A stretch of DNA of 64,000 nucleotides, from assembly GCA_033725935.1 (NCBI GenBank), contig MU867085.1, positions 1 to 64,000 of the forward strand, in the 5' to 3' direction. The position numbers were made by a program, and so were the translations under genes. The notes under the pieces were generated by a model, which saw only the letters and a list, made by a program, of their open reading frames with translations, had not been told where the DNA came from and did not search any database. The stretch is from Cladorrhinum sp. PSN259. Its lineage: Eukaryota; Ascomycota; Sordariomycetes; Sordariales; Podosporaceae. This document shows, piece after piece, positions 20,515 through 31,398 of this stretch; the stretch's first letter is position 1, and the number at the start of each line of letters is the position of its first letter.

Positions 20515-21690
20515 CTAATAGAACAACTCTCCTCCAGTCCAATACGACCTCCACGTCGTTTCTCCCCACTGACACTTCCACATCCAGACCGCAACCCCCG
20601 CAGCCGAAACCACCGTCCCTCCATCCCCATCGAGACCATGATCAACCACCTCTGGGTTTAGGTGAGCATGCTGGCGAGTAAATTCTAGACAACCGACTGC
20701 CCTGATGTTGCTTGAACCAGCCTGCCTGCCTTGCGGCACTTTCCATCGGCGTGGACACTGGACTGTTTCGCCCCAGAGCCAAGGATGGCGGCAGCATAAA
20801 GAAGGCCAACGAAACGGCAAAGACACTTGGCATGTAAGTTGTACCTGCTATCAGAGACCCGGTTTGTAGTTCTCCGCTGAACTGTTAGCTAATCAATCTT
20901 GCCTTCTCCTAGGGGTAGCGGTTTCCACTCCGCCCTCACCTCTCTCTCCTCCTGGCCTTGCCCAGCGTTAGTGGCAAGCCCCCAACAACGTCTCCGAGGC
21001 GCCCTACCAATCTACATTCAACACATCCCCCAATTTCTTCGAATGGCTATAAGCCCAAACCCCCTCCTCTACGGCATGCAGTTCAACTACCACATGGGTC
21101 GCTACCGCCATGGGGCGCCGCCATTCTTAGATGGATCCTGACTTCTACCCTGTGCAGGAGCGGCTTGTCGCCGGCGCTGGAGACGGCTGCTCCAGACGCA
21201 GTACTGCTTGTTGATACTGGCGGCAACCCGGATCGCAACCTCAACGAGTTGCGCCACAAGCATCTAGATCCCGCCGGGACGGCTGATCATGCAGGGCCTC
21301 CCCGGTCGTGATTGGACAAATTGAGACACCCTAAACGACAAGATTGGGGCGAATGGCATATGACTTCAATACGGAGCAGCTGATCATTGGCGCACTGGCA
21401 TATTACATTTGCATTGCGCGTTTTACATGGGTTTGCCAGATGAAATATGCGGGAGCCTGCTTGCGAGCGCGGTGGCGGCAATGAAGCCGGGATATATCAA
21501 GCGGTTGATCAACGAAAATGTGAGTCCTAGCAGGGGAGCGGACTGGCAGGCCACGGCGCTCGATCTTGTGGTTTAGCCTCTGCTAAGCGCGAGGGAGCGG
21601 ACCGAGAGCGATTGGCGCGGGGTTGAGAGTGGTGAAGATTTGGGGTATGGGTAAGCAGAACGGTGTGGAGAGTCTGATAGAGTGGCAGTT
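20515..21690 (+). pseudogene. Fungal SAM-dependent O-methyltransferase, frameshifted pseudogene
   Basis: Plus-strand frames spell a COMT-like (methyltransferase family 2) protein in pieces. The N-terminal dimerisation part is AALSIGVDTGLFRPRAKDGG (20729-20788) running into a GTAAGT donor at 20833. MQFNYHMGRYRHGAP follows at about 21078-21120, then the SAM-binding strand VLLVDTGGNPDRNLNELR (about 21203-21256; the glycine-rich loop of motif I). RMAYDFNTEQLIIGALAYY (about 21348-21400) and PDEICGSLLASAVAAMKPGY (21435-21495, the P-D-E/C-x-x-I-L motif) come next, ending with INENVSPSRGADWQATALDL and ARERTESDWRG. At least three frame changes and several stops separate these blocks. The SAM loop has D-T-G-G-N where active enzymes have D-V/I-G-G-x. 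It would have methylated a secondary-metabolite hydroxyl; the substrate is not inferable. Confidence 0.72.
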
Positions 21691-22632
21691 AGCGTTAGAT
21701 AGAGTTGTCTAGGTAGAGTAGCGAGAGACTCCTTCTCGGTAACCGCCCTGTCCGAGTCAATTTAACAATCAACCTGGGCCTTGGGTCTATTCTCGTGAGG
21801 CGGTGTCGGAGGTGAGAGATGTGGATCACTTCGCAGGCCCAGGTTGAATGTGCTTATGGGGGAGGCCAGAACTGCGGAAACATGAGGCCACGCGCCTGCC
21901 AGAAAAAGCAGTCCAAACCGCGGCACATGTTGTCTCTTTGGAGTTTCGGCGTTTGCTGTTTCTGTGGCATTAGTCTTTTTGACTCGTGATTGCTTATCGT
22001 CACTGTCCAGTCTTGGCAGGTGGTTTCTCTCGATTTTGGGCTCCTACGATTTTGGTCATCGGATTATTGACGTTGGCGTTTGGCATCTTGGTTTCTAGCC
22101 CCAAGGAACATAAATTCGGTACAGTACTACATCTGTGGAGTTCACGGCTGTTTTCTACTTCCAGATATCCGTTGGACTTTGGGTACTAGCTTTGGCTTCA
22201 TCAAGGAATATCTCCGCCTCTCGGAAGGGCATCATCCGTTCGGGGAGTTCGGAGTATACGGTCTCGGTGTCTTATTGAGGTAGCTGTTTGTTTCGATCAG
22301 ATATACAAGTTGGTGGGATTGAGATAACGCTGTAGTGGTTACCTAGGAGTGTAGTATTGTTTCTGTATCATGGTAACATTTTCTAGACTGTTCAAACTAA
22401 ATTCAACCGCTAACTTTGTTTGCATCACTCGATGCACCTATCCTGGACTTGATGAAGCCTAGTTAGCTACGGTGCCATTCACCTCTGTTGTCAAAGACGG
22501 ATATGAAGGGAGTGGGTTCTGCAGGGCGGGCTTTCCATATAGTACCTCCCATTCGATTCGAAACCGGCCCCTTCGTTATATAGAATTCTATCGTAATTGA
22601 AGGAGCACGTGACGGTATAGAGACATGACCCG
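21691..22632. other. Intergenic region, possible membrane-protein relic
   Basis: No gene is supported. Between about 21985 and 22280 two plus-strand frames carry hydrophobic segments (FWAPTILVIGLLTLAFGILV, and in another frame FTAVFYFQISVGLWVLAL) that could be remnants of a membrane protein, but there is no family signature. The region right of it is the 3' flank of the HET gene. Confidence 0.3.
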
Positions 22633-24978
22633 CTATGTAACCCGGATATATTCCCTCCTCCAACCTAACGCAGGATCTGGACAATCTTCTTGAAAGCATC
22701 CTAGCTCAGAATTATAGCGTATTCTAATAGTGTCCATGCAAAGCCGCTCGAAGGACTTGTCTAGGTTCTGGGTCAAGACCAGACCTTCAATGTAGAGGTA
22801 CCTGTTCCCGGGGGTAGTCGATTCCGTGTCCTTAAAAGTTAGACACAAGAAAGTGTATTGATACGACGTCATGAGTATCCCCAAGTGCCGTGAGATCTTT
22901 ATGATAGCGCCCGGGTTAGCGATGCTAAAGTCATAATAACCGAAAGTCCAGCTCCAGCCCTTCTTCCATATAGGGCATTCTTCTTCTTGGTCCGGATTAT
23001 CTATGAAAAAGTTTGGCGAGATTGTGAAGTCAAAAACCCAACTATACAAGCGTAGGTACTTGGGGAGGTAATTAGATTCGGACCGACGCAATATTTCCTC
23101 TTTGCCTGTCTCCCATGATACGACGTTTTCGGACCCGAAATCAAACCAAGCTGCCAAGGGCATTGGCTTGATTTTCGTTTCCATATTACGTCGAACAAGG
23201 GAGATGGTCTGCGACTGGGTATGCAGTTTCCATCCGACCCACGTCCAACTCGGAAATGGACGACGCCGGCTGAGCTTCCAATGCGATGATATACCGCTGT
23301 GTAGCGATATATTCCACAATAAAGACTTGGCAAGGATTGATGTGGGTTCAGTATCTGACGAAAACAACGGAATGCCGTATAGATTGCCGCTGATTGCCCC
23401 AATAACCTTCATCGCTTTGAGGATGCCTCGAAAAGCATCTAAAGCGTCGGCTTCAATTGAGAACGACCTCAGCGAAAACTGAGAGATCATAGCCGAAATG
23501 CTGAGTTCAATCTCAGAGTTACAGGTGCTCAGATCGGGAAGAACTCGAGGGACGGTCAGGTCGTCATAAAAACGACTATGTTGGTCATCGTGGAGATCGT
23601 CGAGAGGGATTGAAAAACTCTCTAGACAGCTCATAGACTTGCATTGGAAATAGACCTGAGTGTCCGTGAAAACGAGACAACGGCGAGAAAGCAGAGCCTC
23701 CTGATAAGTCCAGCCACGGGTGTTCCACTTTGACCTTTCTAATTCATGACCAATGTCGGTCGATGCAGCAACCAAGACATGGTAACCAACGGTGATCTGT
23801 GGGGGGAGAGCTGATCGGGGGGTATTACGTACTCCCGGAAGACCGTATGAAGAGCAATTTCCAGCAGCGGCAATGATAGTAAGAACGGCATGTTCATAAA
23901 TGTCGCCCATCCTCTGGATCTGCTCGTGCTTCTCGCGCAGACGATCTTGACGAATACAATAGCGATCTACCCAGAGAAACCGAAACCCTAACTGGCGCGT
24001 AGCCTCAATAGCGTCTTCGATAACGCGAGGGACTCTCTCTGGCAACCGAGCCACGGCCGACGATGCTAACAGCGGAGAGTCGGAACCCCATAGGTAGCTT
24101 AGAGCTACATATGCCTTTCTATCAATAGAGTTGCCGCTCTTAATGTCCCTTGTAACGCAATCTATGACTCTGAAGCCGTGAATTGAGAGGTGGCGTCCAT
24201 TTACACAGGTCTTGGTGTGGTGGGATGTGCAGTAACCCAGCCATTGCCTGAAGTTATGGAAGTCTGCCTGTTGACAGAGCGCGCGGCCCGTAGGGCTCCT
24301 CTGCACCCTTGTTGACTGCATGATAAGCGGTAGGCCACGTCGCTCCCAACTTCTATACCCAATTTGCTTCTTGCCTGACTTATCCCACCCTGTTCGGACT
24401 GGCAATACAGCCAACCAAACAGGATCAATCCAGGAAGTTGAGTGGTGCAGATTTATCGTATCTTTACCGGAAAATGCGAAGAGTCCAAAGACCCCAGGTA
24501 CATGAGGTTGCGCCATGAGTGGACGTCCGAATTCCGGGTCCACTGAAACGCTCCAAAAGAAGCGGCACAACGGGCAGTTTGCTGCAGAAGAGAAGTTGCT
24601 CAGGATACAAATAAGGTATCCTGCATTGCCATCAAGCCGTGAGATGTTCTCGGCTCCGAAGATACTCGAGAAATCAATGACGCTGCAATTGCTGCAAAGG
24701 GACCTAGAAGCCATGAGGGCGACTTTCCGCCGGTTGCGACGAATTCTAGCCCGGGATTGTGGCAGTTGCGTACCCCGCTTAGACGATGGAACCGAGTCCT
24801 TGGTAATTCCAACCCGTGCGACGTGAGATTCCGATGACAGATTCGATGCCGCATCATTAAATGTATCATCAAGAGGCCTGATTCCCACCCAGAGGGTACT
24901 GGGAGTTTGGAATTCGCTTGGCTGCATATTTGCTAATAGATTAAATGGTAGCGTCAGATCTGAATGAATTTGGAGCAT
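22633..24978 (-). CDS. HET-domain protein (heterokaryon incompatibility type)
   Basis: A single uninterrupted frame encodes 781 residues. The HET domain spans about 289-430 and carries the three hallmark blocks: YVALSYLWG (residues 290-298), FRFLWVDRYCIRQD (332-345) and RGWTYQEALLSRRCLVFT (421-438). Upstream are two Cys-containing segments usual in this large fungal class, CSNCSVIDF..CPLCRFF (about 95-141) and CTSHHTKTC (250-258). The C-terminal half (450-781) is variable and Trp-rich (WSWTFGYYDF). HET proteins trigger regulated cell death after non-self recognition; the partner of this one is unknown. The first block has L where W is common (S-Y-x-W-G is kept). ATG 24978 gives the full length, and 24927 (MQPSEF) is an alternative. 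It is flanked by repeat debris on its 5' side, a common setting for these fast-evolving genes. Confidence 0.9.
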   Translation of the reverse strand: MLQIHSDLTLPFNLLANMQPSEFQTPSTLWVGIRPLDDTFNDAASNLSSESHVARVGITKDSVPSSKRGTQLPQSRARIRRNRRKVALMASRSLCSNCSVIDFSSIFGAENISRLDGNAGYLICILSNFSSAANCPLCRFFWSVSVDPEFGRPLMAQPHVPGVFGLFAFSGKDTINLHHSTSWIDPVWLAVLPVRTGWDKSGKKQIGYRSWERRGLPLIMQSTRVQRSPTGRALCQQADFHNFRQWLGYCTSHHTKTCVNGRHLSIHGFRVIDCVTRDIKSGNSIDRKAYVALSYLWGSDSPLLASSAVARLPERVPRVIEDAIEATRQLGFRFLWVDRYCIRQDRLREKHEQIQRMGDIYEHAVLTIIAAAGNCSSYGLPGVRNTPRSALPPQITVGYHVLVAASTDIGHELERSKWNTRGWTYQEALLSRRCLVFTDTQVYFQCKSMSCLESFSIPLDDLHDDQHSRFYDDLTVPRVLPDLSTCNSEIELSISAMISQFSLRSFSIEADALDAFRGILKAMKVIGAISGNLYGIPLFSSDTEPTSILAKSLLWNISLHSGISSHWKLSRRRPFPSWTWVGWKLHTQSQTISLVRRNMETKIKPMPLAAWFDFGSENVVSWETGKEEILRRSESNYLPKYLRLYSWVFDFTISPNFFIDNPDQEEECPIWKKGWSWTFGYYDFSIANPGAIIKISRHLGILMTSYQYTFLCLTFKDTESTTPGNRYLYIEGLVLTQNLDKSFERLCMDTIRIRYNSELGCFQEDCPDPALGWRREYIRVT

Positions 24979-25139
24979 GGACGGCTTAGGCTATAAGAAT
25001 GGGTTGGCACGACTGCTGGTAGATATGATTTATGAACGAAACCTCACTGGGTGGGCGGGGAAGAAATCCCTACCCGCCGGGGCACGGTCGGGGGCGCGGT
25101 GGAAGCGGCAAAAGTCCGTTTAGCACTCAGAACGACGCC

Positions 25140-25220
25140 CACACGGACCACTATTATGGCCCGCAGCCAATCATTAGGTTAGGATAAGAGGACCCACAAA
25201 GTCCCATGCAGCTAATTGGG
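25140..25220 (-). repeat. Dispersed 0.5-kb repeat, fragment E
   Basis: ACGGACCACTATTATGG, then CAGCCAATCATTAGG, GACCCACAAAGTCCC and CAGCTAATTG match 1071-1155 of copy A in the same orientation. Only the distal end of the repeat is present. Confidence 0.7.
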
Positions 25221-25704
25221 GGGTGCTCCCTCTGCTCCCTGTGTTCCATAGGGAACGCAGAGAGCAAGGAGAGCACACGAGAACCAATCAGGGCTGTGCT
25301 CCCTATCTGGGGTAGGAAGTTCGCGAACAGGTACTCGTTACGTACGCCGCCGCTAGCCGGTGCATAGAATACATCGCGGTCGTCGGCACTATTAAGGATC
25401 ATGGTCTATCTGCCGTTCCGTTCGTTAGATAGCTAGCTATATACAACCTATAAGATATTGGCTTTAAGGTAATTACGTCCGGCTAGCTTAAAGGTATTAG
25501 TAATCGTCCTAAAGCCTTCTTCGACGCGGGCCTACGTGCCAGCGTAAACTTAGAACACCTATACATAAGTGCCTTACTTAGGAGTTAGAGCATGATTTAT
25601 ATGAATATAATTAACTTATGACGGAATATTACCTACCCGCTTAAAAAACCATCGCATTCTACCCCCGGTTTTCAGCATGGTCTATGCACGCGTCATACAA
25701 AAAG

Positions 25705-25729
25705 CATCGGATTCTATCAGAATCCGATG
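25705..25729. repeat. Perfect 11-bp hairpin
   Basis: CATCGGATTCT and AGAATCCGATG are perfect inverted repeats around a 3-base ATC loop. There is no T-run after it and no nearby gene end it would terminate; it may be a recombination or insertion scar, or chance. Confidence 0.5.
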
Positions 25730-26110
25730 GAGAGCAAGAGGTTGGTCATAATGCGTTACTCATCATTATCTAAGCGCCTTATCCCCTTTCGTCCGTGTTA
25801 GGTGCGTTGGTAGCTCACTCTTTTGAGCGTCGCATCATCTGCCGTGCTGGCTGACAAAGCTGTGTCACCATCCATGCTTACCGCCGAGTTGCCCAATACA
25901 GACTTGTTTCGACCGCACCTAAAGCTACGCAACCGGGAGCTCATTAGTAACATAGATGACGTCCCCGTCCGCGCCTCACGCTCAGGCCGTAGCCCGTGGG
26001 GCCCGTAGCTGAACTTAGACTTCTACAAATACTCGAGTCAATATCACAATAACAGCTTAAGATTAATCTTCACTCAGTCACACCCGACCATCCTCACCAC
26101 TACCACCACC

Positions 26111-27226
26111 ATGGTCCGTCTCACTGCCCTTCTCGCCCTGGCATCAGCCAGCATCACCACCGCAACCTCTCTCCCTCCCCGCCACAGCACCCATGGGCCC
26201 AAGCAAGAATGCCCCCCCTTCCCCAAAGGCTCCTTTACAATAGACCAATACCAACTCTACCCCGAAAACATGGACTTTGACGCATCCCGCTGTCACCTCT
26301 TAATAGGCGCAGTCTTTAACGGCACATTCCCCATCTACGACCCATACACCTCAACCATGAAGACCATCCACGAGTACCCGGGCGTATCCCACACAGGGAC
26401 CTACCACATAGGCGGCGTAGCCTGGGACCCCTACACAAGCCTCTACACAATTCTCACCGACCCTGCAGCCCCTTGGGTCCCCGACGCCTTTGGCGTAAAC
26501 ATCTCCGGCACCCACCTCCTAATGAAATACAACCCCGACAATGACAAGATCCTCTGGACCCTCAACATTTCCAAAGTCACAAACGAGAAATACGGCGGAT
26601 TCCAAGATGTAGAAACAGATCCCGAGGGAAATACCTATGTAGTAGGCACATTCCCCGGCACGATCCTCCGCGCTGACCCAAAAGGAAAAGCCATCAAACC
26701 ATGGTATTTACCTCCCCCACCACTTCCCCCAACAACCCAAAAAGGCTTCACCGGCATAGCTCAAGTGCCCAACAAAAACATCCTCCTCTCCGCAGACGGC
26801 GACGGCCAACTCTACCGCTTCGATACCCGCCTGCCCAAAGGAATCCCTATCCGCGTCCCACTCTCCCCCGAAATTCTATACAACGACATAGACGCAATCT
26901 ACCTACCCCCAAAATACGACGGCAGAATTCTCCTCCTATCATCATGGGTCTCAGGGACACAAGTCCTCCGCTCAAAGGACAAGTCCTGGAAAAAAGCGGA
27001 ATATCTGGGTACAGTGCCCAACCCTACAGGGCCGTTGATTGACCTTGCAGCTATACAGGTTGCTACGGTACAAATTGGGCCGAATACTAAAGATGGGGGA
27101 AGGATCTTTGTGGTGTTTTTGAATTTCGATTTCCCTTGGGTGGAGGGGACTGTTGCTGGCCCGAGACGGTTATTTCCTATGCCGGATATTACGGAGCAGG
27201 TTGAGGCTTTGGTTGGGAAGAAGTAG
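26111..27226 (+). CDS. Secreted TRI14-like beta-propeller protein
   Basis: 371 residues without introns. Residues 1-20 are a signal peptide (MVRLTALLALASASITTATS) and the mature chain begins near LPPRHS. The body reads as repeated strands of a six-bladed propeller. Family phrases I recognise from TRI14-type proteins are FTIDQYQLYPENMDFD (about 43-58), HIGGVAWDP, KYGGFQDVETDPEGNTYVVG, FPGTILRADPKGKAIKPWYL and DAIYLPPKYDGRILLLS. TRI14 lies in the trichothecene cluster of Fusarium, where it contributes to virulence and not to toxin chemistry, but relatives occur widely outside such clusters. No trichothecene synthase is present here, so only the structural kinship is claimed. The biochemical role is unknown. 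Codon use is strongly C-ending, unlike the AT-rich flanks. Confidence 0.78.
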   Translation: MVRLTALLALASASITTATSLPPRHSTHGPKQECPPFPKGSFTIDQYQLYPENMDFDASRCHLLIGAVFNGTFPIYDPYTSTMKTIHEYPGVSHTGTYHIGGVAWDPYTSLYTILTDPAAPWVPDAFGVNISGTHLLMKYNPDNDKILWTLNISKVTNEKYGGFQDVETDPEGNTYVVGTFPGTILRADPKGKAIKPWYLPPPPLPPTTQKGFTGIAQVPNKNILLSADGDGQLYRFDTRLPKGIPIRVPLSPEILYNDIDAIYLPPKYDGRILLLSSWVSGTQVLRSKDKSWKKAEYLGTVPNPTGPLIDLAAIQVATVQIGPNTKDGGRIFVVFLNFDFPWVEGTVAGPRRLFPMPDITEQVEALVGKK

Positions 27227-29410
27227 CGATAACTAAAGTGCAGTGTGAAGATGTGTGGGACGAGTTGGTGGATAGGTTGATAATGGACTAAGGTTTATTA
27301 TATATTTCTTAATGAGGAAGTTAAACGGCAGGTCTGAGCTATGACCCTGCGAGACCTAACCAAGGCCCTTAAAGTCGAGAAGGAGGGCGCTAAGACGAAG
27401 GCGTGGCGGGTCTTCCACCGCTGCACGTACGTTAACCGCGTGCCAATTTCTATATTAAAAGGTTCTGGCAATATTCCGTCACGAGTTGATTATATTCATG
27501 TAAATCATCCTCCAACTCCCAGGTAGGGCACTCATACATGGACGGATTCGAGTATTAACTCTATCGAGTCTACTATAATATACTTAAAAAATACCGACTA
27601 AAGGTTATTGGTTGTTGAAGAAAGAAAGAAAGTGGTGGTGGGGTTAAAGAAAGAAGTTAGTTCTAGAATAAAGATATGTTATAACCCTCAATATTCGAGA
27701 TTTTCCATATAAAACCCTAGAGGGGGGTGCCTAAATATCTATATGAGGGGTGCCCACCTATAATCCGCCATTAATAGGGAATGTGCCATGCGGTATTATA
27801 GCCACTTTTACGTCGCCTTCACTTAGGCTGTGCCCCTGAGGAAGTTTATATGATGAAGACGATGTGAAACCGGGGCACGGCAAGAGGGCTGTGAAAGAAG
27901 CATAAGAACGCTTGGCAATTGGGCACACCACAAGTTTTGGTTAATTTCTAAAAGGAGCTTTCAGGCTTGTCAAGGACCGGAGAGAAGAAAGCACACTCTA
28001 GTAATAGACCCCGTCTGCCTTACTTCCGTACCAATAAAAAGTCGTAAGTCCGTTTTCTCCCAGGGATCTCCCCGCAAAAACCGCTCGCAAGACTTACTAG
28101 GTCGATCAAAGCAGACCATTTTGTACAGCTGCGCTTCGAGGTCGGCCGCCGAACCCGGTTATACGAGGCTACTGACAGAATGAGCGAATTTGCTAGAAAG
28201 CCTCTAGACGAAATAATAAGCATATTCACGACGCATATGTTCAACGTTTGAACCCGGGGCTTGAATGGAGGAGTTGGGTGGGGGAGGGACGCGGGTTGTT
28301 TGTGTTAGAGGTTGGAGGTTAGCAAGGCACTCGGATCTGAAAATGCATTAAGCCCTAAGCCCGACCCTTACCAGCTGTCTCGGCCAACTCACTCGAGTGT
28401 TTTACCTCTTAATATTCAAGATTCTCTCTTTAACTAGGTGAAAGCAGACCGGCGGTCATATCCGTAGCTTTACCGAATATATCTTCTCTTTTTAATGATT
28501 TCGTTGGCATTTGCGGTCCCACGTATACCAGACGTACTAAAGATATTCAAAAGTCTCACAGAGTGGAGCCATCTTAAAGAATGGTGGTAAGTCTATCAGA
28601 TCATATTTATTAGGAGCACTTTTCTTATATTCGTTATAGCGAAAATGTATGCATATCCTGCCCCTCTCTTAACGATTTAGAGTTGGATACGATGCTATTC
28701 GTCTGCCTGGTTGGTCGAGATTCCCCGGCTCAGCTTCCGAAAGAAATCCGCTACTAGGTAAATTAAGAATATGGCGCGCCACTCGAACAGGTGCCCGGAC
28801 CCGCTTTCATTAAGGTTGCGCTTGATGGCCTATAGAATACTGATGGTCCGGTTCATTAGATACTATATCTGTCATTCTTGTTCTCCTATAAGTGGCTTAT
28901 CGACTACCCAAGGGATTGGGGAATACGGCCTACAACTTGCTTAATTGAGTTTAACGAATAGATAACCCTTTATAAGTCTCCAAGCTGCTTTCCTGACGTG
29001 CGGTATGTCTTATGTCTAGACGTTCTGGGTTAGCCACGCCCCGGGACGTCCACATGTCCCAGGACGCCACCTACTTGGAAATTATGATACAAAAATAATA
29101 CAAGGAAATATATTCCGAGGGTCATCACCGGCGAATACGTGTTTTGCCGGAAAACAATTCCGCCCCCCCGCGTCGTATCGTTCCAGGTTGCCTGCTACAG
29201 CTGAGCCAAAATTCACAGGGCAGGTGGGCATGTGCACTGGATCGCCAAATATCGTTGGAACGAGGGGCATTCCTCTTTCACTTTCGACCTATCATAAAGA
29301 AAATCTCGAAAATATTACCATTAATTCTTCCCCAAGATTTTCCTATTAGATACTTTGTACACTCAACCCATCGTCACTCAAGTTTGCTTCACTCCTTCCT
29401 CGACCTTGAC
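27227..29410. other. AT-rich intergenic region, no gene recognised
   Basis: Only short open frames (for example 27341-27526 plus, 28020-28244 minus) without motifs. A GAAAGAAAGAAAG purine run lies at about 27618. Composition and frequent TA-rich transitions suggest old repeat sequence, but no family could be matched within the window. Confidence 0.35.
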
Positions 29411-31057
29411 CTAGTCATCTCCTTCTCGCTTTGGTCTTTCTTCCAGCCCGAATTCTGTCTCTAACGTGACACGCATGTCGACATGCTTCTCCAGAAATAC
29501 CAACAAGAACCCGAACAATGCAAAACCAAGACCTGCCAGCCAGAGTATCCGCATTGCGTCGCTGTACACATCAAGCGTCTGCTCAAGCACCGACCCAGTC
29601 AAGTGCCGAACCTGAAGCGCATAGCTGTATGCACCCCCGTTCGCGAGAGCAGCTCTCACCTGAGCGTCATCCACGGACCCCACCGTGGCGTCGACCCGAC
29701 TGTTGAAGATAATGGAGGGGATAGTAGCGCCCCAGACAAAGCCAAATGAGCGAATGAACGAGTATGTACTTGTCGAGATGGCCGTGTCTGATTCAGGAAG
29801 CACTGCTTGGATTGCCGGAAGCTGTGTCGTCAACGGGAAGCCGATACCAATGCCGGCGAGGATTTGAAACCAGGCCCAAGCGACAGTCTTGGTAGAGGGA
29901 GACATGGTTGAGAACAGTCCACAGGAGATGGCCAAGACTCCAAAGCCTATCCAGTGCAAGGGTTTGTATTTCCCCAACTTGGTCAGGATAGCACCAGCCA
30001 CGGCACCACTGGGGATCATGAAAGCGTTGATGGGTAGAATCCACAGTCCCGACTTTAGAGCAGACGCACCCAGCTGCGATTGGAAGTAGAGCGGGAGCAC
30101 ATAGACGCACCACTGGAGAAGCATCGAGACAACAAAGTTCTGCAACGACACAGAGGCCGACGTGCGGTGGGCAAAGAGACGAAGTGGCATAGTTGGCTCG
30201 GCGCAGTACGCTTGCTGGACGAAGAACACGCCCCAGCCAACGAAGCCGACAACAAGAGGTACAATGGTCTGCCATGCGCCCCAAGGATGCACCACCCCGG
30301 CCTGGACCAACCCTATGAGGATGGAAGTGATGGACCCGACAAATATCGTGTTGCCGAGGTAGTCAATGCGTGCCAAGGCGTGCATCCATGAGGGCGACTG
30401 AGTCCAGGAGACGCGGAGGAACACCACAATGACCGCCAGCGTCAGGCCTGAGATGGGAAGATTGATCCAAAAGGCCCACCTCCAAGAAGCACGACTGACG
30501 AGGGCACCTCCCACCACGGGCCCGATCAAGGTAGCCACAGCACACGCGCCCAGAACCGCTCCGAGATATTGACTGCGTTCTCTGAGCGGGAGCAAATCGC
30601 AGACGATGAGGTCGATGAGCATGATGGTGCCTCCTCCTCCCAACCCCTGAACAAGACGGCCCGCAATAAACATGGCACTCGATTTGGCAGCGCCAGCGAT
30701 GCCGCTGCCGAGCAAGAAAAAGAGCACCGATATAATCATGGGATACCGGCGGCCGAAGATGTTGGAAAGTTGTCCGTACAGAGGTTGAATGGCGGTGGAC
30801 GCAAAAACATATGCGTTGCCGAGCCAGACATAGTCGGCCTGGCCGCCGAGGTCGCTTGCGATGGTCGGGAGCGCCGTAAAGATGATGGTGCTGTCCATGG
30901 CGGCGAGGAAGCCGGCAAGGCACAGGCCGGCAAAGACCAGCCAGAACCGGAGGTCCTTGGGATTGTCATTGTCGGGTGGTGATCCTCCCGCCGGATCTGT
31001 GTCGGCGGAAACGGTTGCTGTGTCTTTCTCCATTCTTGGTATCAACGGGAGGATCAA
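29411..31057 (-). CDS. MFS transporter, DHA14-like drug/metabolite exporter
   Basis: 548 residues from one uninterrupted frame. After a polar N-terminus (about 35 residues), hydrophobic helices follow in the DHA2 (14-spanner) arrangement. Motif A region: GQLSNIFGRRYPM after TM2. TM4 has GRLVQGLGGGGTIML, and motif C is GPVVGGALVSRASWRWAFWIN, the antiporter signature with the W-R-W-x-F-x-I-N that marks fungal DHA14 pumps. These proton antiporters at the plasma or vacuolar membrane export toxins and secondary metabolites. The start may be ATG 31057 or the later ATG 31033 (MEKDTATVS). It lies 342 bp downstream of the P450 on the same strand, so transport of a P450 product is a reasonable inference, not shown. 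Other plus-strand frames across it are shadows. Confidence 0.92.
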   Translation of the reverse strand: MILPLIPRMEKDTATVSADTDPAGGSPPDNDNPKDLRFWLVFAGLCLAGFLAAMDSTIIFTALPTIASDLGGQADYVWLGNAYVFASTAIQPLYGQLSNIFGRRYPMIISVLFFLLGSGIAGAAKSSAMFIAGRLVQGLGGGGTIMLIDLIVCDLLPLRERSQYLGAVLGACAVATLIGPVVGGALVSRASWRWAFWINLPISGLTLAVIVVFLRVSWTQSPSWMHALARIDYLGNTIFVGSITSILIGLVQAGVVHPWGAWQTIVPLVVGFVGWGVFFVQQAYCAEPTMPLRLFAHRTSASVSLQNFVVSMLLQWCVYVLPLYFQSQLGASALKSGLWILPINAFMIPSGAVAGAILTKLGKYKPLHWIGFGVLAISCGLFSTMSPSTKTVAWAWFQILAGIGIGFPLTTQLPAIQAVLPESDTAISTSTYSFIRSFGFVWGATIPSIIFNSRVDATVGSVDDAQVRAALANGGAYSYALQVRHLTGSVLEQTLDVYSDAMRILWLAGLGFALFGFLLVFLEKHVDMRVTLETEFGLEERPKREGDD

Positions 31058-31398
31058 GGAAAATGGGATGGTGGGAAAGAGATTAGAATGCGGGACAAGA
31101 CGAGTGGATCAAATCCGCGGTAAGCACCGACACCTTGGGCACAGGCATGGACAAGGGGGTTGATGAGTTGGTTCATCTGTCGTGGGGGAGCCACGCATCA
31201 ATGTTATTATTGTTGCACTTGCCAAGATAAGACGCCAATCGGCGCGGCAAAAGCTTGTGCAGGAAGGTGAGAGGTCCAAATGCGGCACGGCCAAAATGTT
31301 AATTGGAGTAAATTGCCTGCTGCGTCTTACACAGGGGGCATGTCCCCGAGAGGCACAGTGTTACATACAACCGCTCTTACCCCACCTTCCCTGGAACA
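31058..31398. promoter_or_regulatory. Interval between P450 stop and MFS start
   Basis: 341 bp that must hold the P450 3' end and the MFS promoter. No clear TATA box, palindromic Zn2Cys6 site or other operator was identified by eye. Confidence 0.3.

Larger units (their letters stand above)
24979..26110. other. Repeat-bearing intergenic block upstream of the TRI14-like gene
   Basis: It contains a fragment of the 0.5-kb repeat family (25140-25220), AT-rich sequence without open frames (25430-25680) and a perfect hairpin (25705-25729). A plus-strand frame at 25823-26008 has no recognisable content. The 100 bp before ATG 26111 is rich in CA/CC, a common look for fungal 5' UTRs. Confidence 0.4.
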
